From Aphrophora alni (taxonomy: Eukaryota; Arthropoda; Insecta; Hemiptera; Aphrophoridae): DNA of 64,000 bases. Positions 12,511 to 64,000 of the stretch are shown piece by piece. Position numbers and translations under genes: made by a program. Each line of letters opens with the position of its first letter. Within the stretch, counting starts at the first letter, position 1. The notes beneath the pieces were generated by a model. It had not been told where the DNA came from, ran no database searches, and saw only the letters and a list, made by a program, of their open reading frames with translations. The DNA is taken from positions 13,623,745 to 13,687,744 of the forward strand of contig OY740776.1 of assembly GCA_963513935.1 (NCBI GenBank), in the 5' to 3' direction.

Positions 12511-13712
12511 TTTATTAAATGTAAGCAAACAATCACAACACAACGTGAATCCCCGCGAAATAAAGCAAGTTAACCTAATAATAAACTCAAAGACCACAAC
12601 AAAATAAAACGTATTTGAGAATTTATAACAGCTGTTTCAAACTATTTTTATTGTGAAACATGTTATTTACTCATAACAAGCATGTTATTTAAGTGGTAAA
12701 TTTATTACAAAATAAGTGTTTCCAAATAAAATTAATAATTAACTATAAATCTGCAGGTAACACTAATTTGACACTTTTTTTGCTTACAAATATTTTTCGT
12801 TTACAAGTTTAAACCGTTGGGGTTCATTATAGTTTACGGATTTGGTAATCTTGAAGGCACCCTAGCTCGATCTACAAAATGTTTTACGTTTTCTTCGATT
12901 AAATCCCTCTCATCTTTCCTATCAACGCTCTCCTGACAAATCAAGTTCTCTTCCAGTAGTGATTACATTATTCGAGGTCTAACAGAGTTTTTTTTTAATC
13001 TTCTTTTCTCTTTTTTATAAGGCGTTTTTAACCAACAGTTTTTTTCACGGTTAATAATATAATAAAATAAACAAACTAAAGACGTACAATTTCTCTGTTC
13101 AATGGCGCCAAAAATCCGACAGCTGAAATCATTTTATCACTTTTTCAAGATGAGAGTCACTTAAAAGTTGGATAGCGTCCAAAATCAACATTGAGTTCAT
13201 TCAATTATATCTTTAGTAATTTAGCAAACGCTTTAGCAAAGAGATTTCACTTCAGTAATGGAAAAGCCAGAGAATCACAATTTGCCATTTCCCCAGAGAA
13301 TAAATATGACAAACCTTTTATTATGTTCAACTGCACTGTTTTTCATTGTTGAATTTCATAATATAACATTTGTTCCCTTTCTAATTCAACTCAATAGATA
13401 ATTATTTTTGTAAATATTTACATTTCAATTTTAAAATCTACAAACAATAAACACTTGGTATTTATGAAATAAATCTTCAACATAAATATAGATTGCACTA
13501 TCATTCCCAACATTCTTTTGTATCTTCTGTCTCTCCTACAACCTATTGAATTTACAGTTTGTTATCAGATTTAATATGTGACATATGTTTGATATATCTA
13601 AAAAAATTTTTTTTTCAGTGTAAAATGTGGTAACTTATTTAATTTAAATTTATTAAAACTCATTTTTGAGTAATCGTATTCAAGTCACAGATTTTAATAT
13701 AAGTTATTTAAT
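12511..13712. other. Intronic DNA, one dispersed-repeat relic
   Basis: 12840-13040 is a reverse-orientation relative of the dispersed repeat at 1265-1420 and 9830-9930. The rest is AT-rich single-copy-looking DNA with no exon recognised. Confidence 0.45.
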
Positions 13713-13910
13713 CTTAATACTTACTCCGTCTTGTGACTTATTTTGTAATATATGTTATGCGTTTCAGAACGTATGATCCATCTTCAGATTCGCTCCTGAA
13801 TATTTTAATGTTTTAACGACCTCTCAGGAGCGAGTCTGAAGATGGAACGTACGTTCTGAAACGCGTAACATATGTTACAAAATAAGTCTCAAGACGGAGT
13901 AAGTATTAAG
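13713..13910. repeat. 198-bp foldback element with hammerhead-like core
   Basis: Arms 'cttaatacttactccgtctt...' pair with '...aagacggagtaagtattaag'. Near the loop each arm carries CTGAAGA, a short hairpin, GAAAC and GCGTA (+ strand 13836-13867; the left arm carries a similar core on the minus strand, with GCATA). Confidence 0.85.
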
Positions 13911-14489
13911 TATTAAATTACTTAACTTTTTAAGATGAAAATTCCAAATTTTGCATAACGATTTTTATGAAATCTTGGAAGAATTCATCCTCCATGGTCC
14001 CAAATGAAATATGCAGAATGTCAATAAAAAAAGTATGCAATTTTTGTTAATTACATATTTATTAAAAAAATTTAATCAACTCAAATAAATCATTCAATTG
14101 CCTCTTATTACAACCACAGCGGATCTGAATTGTCCCAGCTACAACAAGGGGTAAACATAACCTCCAAACACTGCCACCAAGATATTTTATCTAACGAATC
14201 AAATTTTAATTTGTCAGGAAAGATGAAGAAATTTAAGTTACATTTTGGGGTTTGGAAAGTTCCCATTTCACATAAGAATAGCCTCAAATCAATGTTTAGT
14301 GTAGCATTTCATATTATAAAGTTATTGCACAATTGTTTTATGCAAAAGATATCACTGGAAACCTTGATATGTTGAATTATTATGTTTACACGAAACTAGA
14401 AGATTCATAACCTCACGTGATCTCAACACTGGGGTTTGTTAGTGCGAGAGTCACTGAATAAACAGTTTCCTAATCCTGAATACTTATTA

Positions 14490-14670
14490 ACTCAATTAAA
14501 AAATTGTAGTATTTATTATGACTTCCACAAAAGTATAGTATTTATTATAGCTTCCTGTTAATTACTATCTAAAACCGACAAGTTCTGTTTCATGAAAAAT
14601 TAAAAATATGATTTGTTTTTTAGAAATTTAAGTAAGTTATTTAGGTAAGAATTACTTATTTTTGTTAACA
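14490..14670. repeat. Dispersed repeat, partner of 17030-17405
   Basis: Contains 'gtagtatttattatgacttc', 'taattactatctaaaaccga' and 'gacaagttctgtttcatga', matching 17160-17395 in the same orientation. The second copy has extra tandem units of 'gtagtatttattatggcttc'. Confidence 0.75.
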
Positions 14671-14747
14671 AATATTGTCCATGTAGTTTACTAATTGTAA
14701 AGGGACTCACCCCCACTACACTTAGTGAGAAGGACTAGGTCATTGAC

Positions 14748-15320
14748 TTGGCAAATGACTTGGCTCAATGCCATTGATTGAACTAGCCACAGGAAAAAGT
14801 GGGGAAAGATCCTCACTTGTTTATAATATTTATGGAATTAGTGTTTGTTTAATACTCAACCTCTGAAGATGGTAACTATGTTACTGAAGTGTACACAAGG
14901 AAATACATCTTGTTTTATTGAATTGTGGTATTGGGTGTTTGAACTTGGCTCAATGCCATTAATTAAACTAGCCACAGGAAAAAGTGGGGAAAGATCCTCA
15001 CTTGTTTATAATATTTATGGAATTAGTGTTTGTTTAATACTCAACCTCTGAAGATGGTAACTATGTTACTGAAGTGTACACAAGGAAATACATCTTGTTT
15101 TATTGAATTGTGGTATTGGGTGTTTGAACTTGGCTCAATGCCATTAATTAAACTAGCTACAGGAAAGAGTGGGGAAAGATCCTCACTTGTTAATAGTATT
15201 TATGGAATTAGTGTTTGTTTAATACTCAACCTCTTAGGATGGTAACTATGTTACTGAAATGTACATAAGGAGATAAATCTAGTTTTATTAAATTGTAGTA
15301 TTGGGTGTTTGATTTTAATC
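14748..15320. repeat. 185-bp tandem repeat, about 3 copies
   Basis: Units begin at tggctcaatgccatt (14761, 14946, 15131) and are over 95% alike by eye. Each contains CTGAAGATG-GTAAC-TAT-GTTAC-TGAAGTGTAC; the third unit is mutated (CTTAGGATG). The array ends ~60 bp before the TM1 exon. The two similar ~70-aa open frames here are repeat by-products. Confidence 0.92.
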
Positions 15321-15381
15321 TTTAAGTTTACCACAGTATGCTCAAAAATGTAGTATATATTATAATTATCATTATTTTCAG

Positions 15382-61255
<45,874 letters not shown>

Positions 61256-61664
61256 CAGAAAATGTGTTCAGTGTTGTTGAACTGATTTTATACATAGTGA
61301 TCTGTGACTCTTTAATCAATATAAATTAATTCTTACATTTTTTTTAAAACATTTCATTTGTTTTGTTTCTACGTGTGAATATTTTTTTACTTATTATTAT
61401 TTTTCAAATGAATTACTGTGTGAAACTTCAACAAGCTGCATTTGCTAATGTGTTGTTTTTTGATAGATGGCGACAGAAGAAAAAGATCTGAGATTATCTC
61501 TTTGCCTCTACTATTCGAATCTAACTAAAGGAACGTAGTGTGAATTGTTGTAGACACAGCTGTGAAAACTTTTTTAAATCGACCAATTACCATCTTTTAA
61601 GAACCTGGAAATTATTTTGATCTTATGAGTATAATCTGAAGTAATGGGTTTTAGTAAAGTTGTA

Positions 61665-62607
61665 CAGTGTAGCACAAAATTTCTGGTTCAATAACTTGAA
61701 GACCAATCAAATATTTTATATGTGCCTTCTGGTTGTAAAAAAACTACTTTTTGGCAAATGAGACATTTTACCTGTCCCCCAAAAATGGGGTTTTTAGGGG
61801 TCAACTCAATAATCTTAAATTAAAACCCCCATCAAGTGACCCCTCATGTTAAAGGGCTTATTTAGTAAAATGAAACTGCGCAAAATAGAGGTCGATATTT
61901 TGCTACTATCTAAAATGGCGGCAGTTCAAATATTTGAAATGGCTATTTTACTTTATTTATTTCATTCACAATTAATTAGATGGCGAGAATATGGGATTAA
62001 AATGTATTTAAAAATGTAATGTTGTAATAATAATTACTTTTAGTTCATATTTAAAAGAGTATAAATTTTTATTTAAAAGGTGAACAAAAGTTATATGTAA
62101 GAATGAAATACTAATCTCAGCACTTTATTGGGAATTATCAGCTTTAACTTGCTCTAAACCATAATGGATTGCTATTTAATACAATCAATCATTCAAAGTT
62201 CTTTACACACCCTCTACTGGGATTTTTTTTAAACCTCAATAATAGTAAATATGATTACAACAATACACTTTTAAAAATTAATTTTATTGCATATTCTCGC
62301 CTTCTATTTAATTGTAAATGAAATAAAGTCAAAATAGCCGTTTCAAATATTTAAACGGCCGCCATTTTAGATAGAAACAAGATATCTACCTCTAGTTTGT
62401 ACAGTTGTATTTTACTAAATAAGTCCTTTAACAAGAGGGGTCAATCGATTTGAGTTTCCATTGAGTTGTCCCCCAAAACCCCCATTTTTGGGGAACAGAT
62501 AAAAATGTGTCATTTGCTGAAAAGTAGTTTTTTTATCACCAAATGGTACATATAATATACTTTTTGGTTTTAGTCATTGAAAATTCCGGGACTTTTAGGT
62601 CCCACTG
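61665..62607. mobile_element. 943-bp foldback TIR element, TA flanked
   Basis: The left end CAGTGTAGCACAAAATTTC and right end ...ACTTTTAGGTCCCACTG are imperfect complements, with TA at 61663-61664 and 62608-62609. Arms of ~330 bp pair through 'cccccaaaaatggggttttt' and 'tatctaaaatggcggc'. There is no coding capacity. Confidence 0.85.
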
Positions 62608-62719
62608 TATATTACACGTTACAAATCTTTTAAAACTTTATTTTTATTTTAGTTTAATGAAAGATTAGAAAACAAAATACGTACATTATTTCTGAACATT
62701 AAATCTCATCTACTTCAAT

Positions 62720-63500
62720 AGTTTTTTTTCTACAAATATTGTATCAACAATACAGACAAATAGATAAAAAACGAAACTTTTTTAAAACATATGTTTCTAG
62801 AACCTTTATCTTTATTTTATTATAAATAATCAGCTGGCAATGTTTGTGCATATTCTTTAAATACACCCTGATTTTTAAAAAGGTAAAAGTACATTCTGAT
62901 GGTCAAAGTGATTAATTCCAGAACAGTAAAAACATCTTTTAACTCGTATTTCTATTTAATGTTTAACAAACAAAATTTTAAAAACTTACAAAAAAAGTCT
63001 TAGTTTTCGGTATACTGGTAAAAGGTACATATAATATATGTTTATCAAATCTGAATTCAAAATCTTATCCTTTTAAATAGTTATAACAAAATTATCAAAA
63101 ACATTTAAAAAAAGGAATCTTTTTGAAGATAAGTTTATAGAACTTTTGTATGTTTTAAAGTGAGGAACCTGCTACTGAGATTTGGTCATGCTTTTCTGAT
63201 ACACCCTGTATATATAAATAGGTTAAAATACATTCCTATGATCAAATTGTTCTGATAGGTCCTAGTACAGTCAAAAGAACTTTATATTTCACTCTAAATG
63301 TTTTAACAAAATCCATTTAAATAAATTTACAAAATAAAGTCTTAATATTTTAAAATATTCCATAAAACACGTGTTTACCAAATCTGAACTCAAAATATCA
63401 TCATTTAATTTTTTTTCCAAAACATATATAAAAATACAGAAAAGGGTCGTTTTTGAACATGTCATATGATAACGTTTTACTTTTTTTTAAGTACCACTAA
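62720..63500. repeat. Degenerate ~370-bp tandem duplication
   Basis: Two diverged units share 'tttatcaaatctgaattcaaaat', 'acaccctg(t)at' and 'ttttaacaaa'. It is old, with many indels. Confidence 0.55.
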
Positions 63501-64000
63501 ACAGCTGCAATAACTGCAAACTTATGTAACTTGTCCAAACTTTTGAAGGTAAATAGATTATAACATTTTAGTTTTTGTGAAATTGTTTGCAGTATAACGA
63601 AAAATATAGTTCATCACTAGGACCAAAAGAAGCTTTTCGACCCTCGCTCATTTTCCTTGAGCTTGTATAGAAAAGCTTCACTTTAGTGATGAAATAATTT
63701 ATGGTCAAAGTACAATGTGTTTGATACATAAAGTGATTTTTGAAAAATTTTGTCTTTGACTAATTTTACCAACTAAAGAACGAGAAAGATAACATCCCCA
63801 AACTTTAAACTCATCAATGATTTAGCATTTTTTTAACACCACAATACAATACCTTACGAATTACAGTGTAAGTTTGTTAACTGCTAAAAATTTGGATAAT
63901 TTTTTTTTACTGATCTCTACGTTTCATTGCCAAAAAATATTTTTGTCAATTCGTTGTCATTATCATCTGTAAGCAAGCACGGTATCAAACACAAAATATA
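63501..64000. other. 3' flank, nothing recognised
   Basis: AT-rich; no gene, array or inverted repeat supported. Confidence 0.5.

Noticed and set aside
14130..14375. Possible upstream receptor exon (81-aa frame)
   Set aside because: Lacks the Cys/Trp pattern of the hormone-binding domain and a phase-1 donor.

Overview
The window is AT-rich, repeat-dense nuclear DNA from an insect. The main evidence is one multi-exon gene with GT-AG introns that encodes an insect-type CRF-like diuretic hormone 44 (DH44) receptor. Long arrays of TTAGG, the ancestral insect telomere repeat, and many Tc1/mariner-like and foldback transposons fit this. Large introns and an interstitial TTAGG load would suit a big hemimetabolous (perhaps hemipteran) genome, but that is a guess. 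No bacterial-type genes, rRNA, tRNA or CRISPR array was seen.

Gene: nine coding exons on the + strand run from 15382 to 61255. They stay in one frame and give 385 codons, from the end of the extracellular hormone-binding domain through TM1-TM7 to the stop codon. The first exon begins in mid-codon, so at least one upstream exon (signal peptide and most of the ligand-binding domain) is missing; I found no candidate in 1-15381, and it probably lies left of the window.

Layout: 1-15381 is upstream intron filled with foldback elements and tandem arrays (22, 40, ~125, ~172 and 185 bp units). 15572-37489 holds exons 2 to 6 among TA-flanked terminal-inverted-repeat (TIR) elements, two large TTAGG arrays and a 123-bp array. 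37616-54601 is a 17 kb intron with a LINE RNase H relic and a recent ~10.5 kb Ty3/Gypsy-type LTR element (42082-52582). That element has 2.5 kb LTRs, an intact gag, a protease ORF reached by an apparent -1 frameshift, and a pol gutted by deletions. 54602-61255 holds the TM6-TM7 and C-tail exons. 61256-64000 is 3' flank with another foldback element.

Most interesting points: (1) several foldback families that otherwise look unrelated share a CTGANGA-hairpin-GAAAC core like a hammerhead ribozyme, best at 36087-36132; (2) TTAGG arrays lie inside an intron, one of them within the arm of a transposon; (3) the first 341 bp of the 5' LTR are replaced by a copy of 347-349 bp of the 3' flank, which is either an odd rearrangement or an assembly haplotype switch; (4) the gag/pro junction carries a textbook T TTA AAT slippery heptamer two codons before the gag stop.
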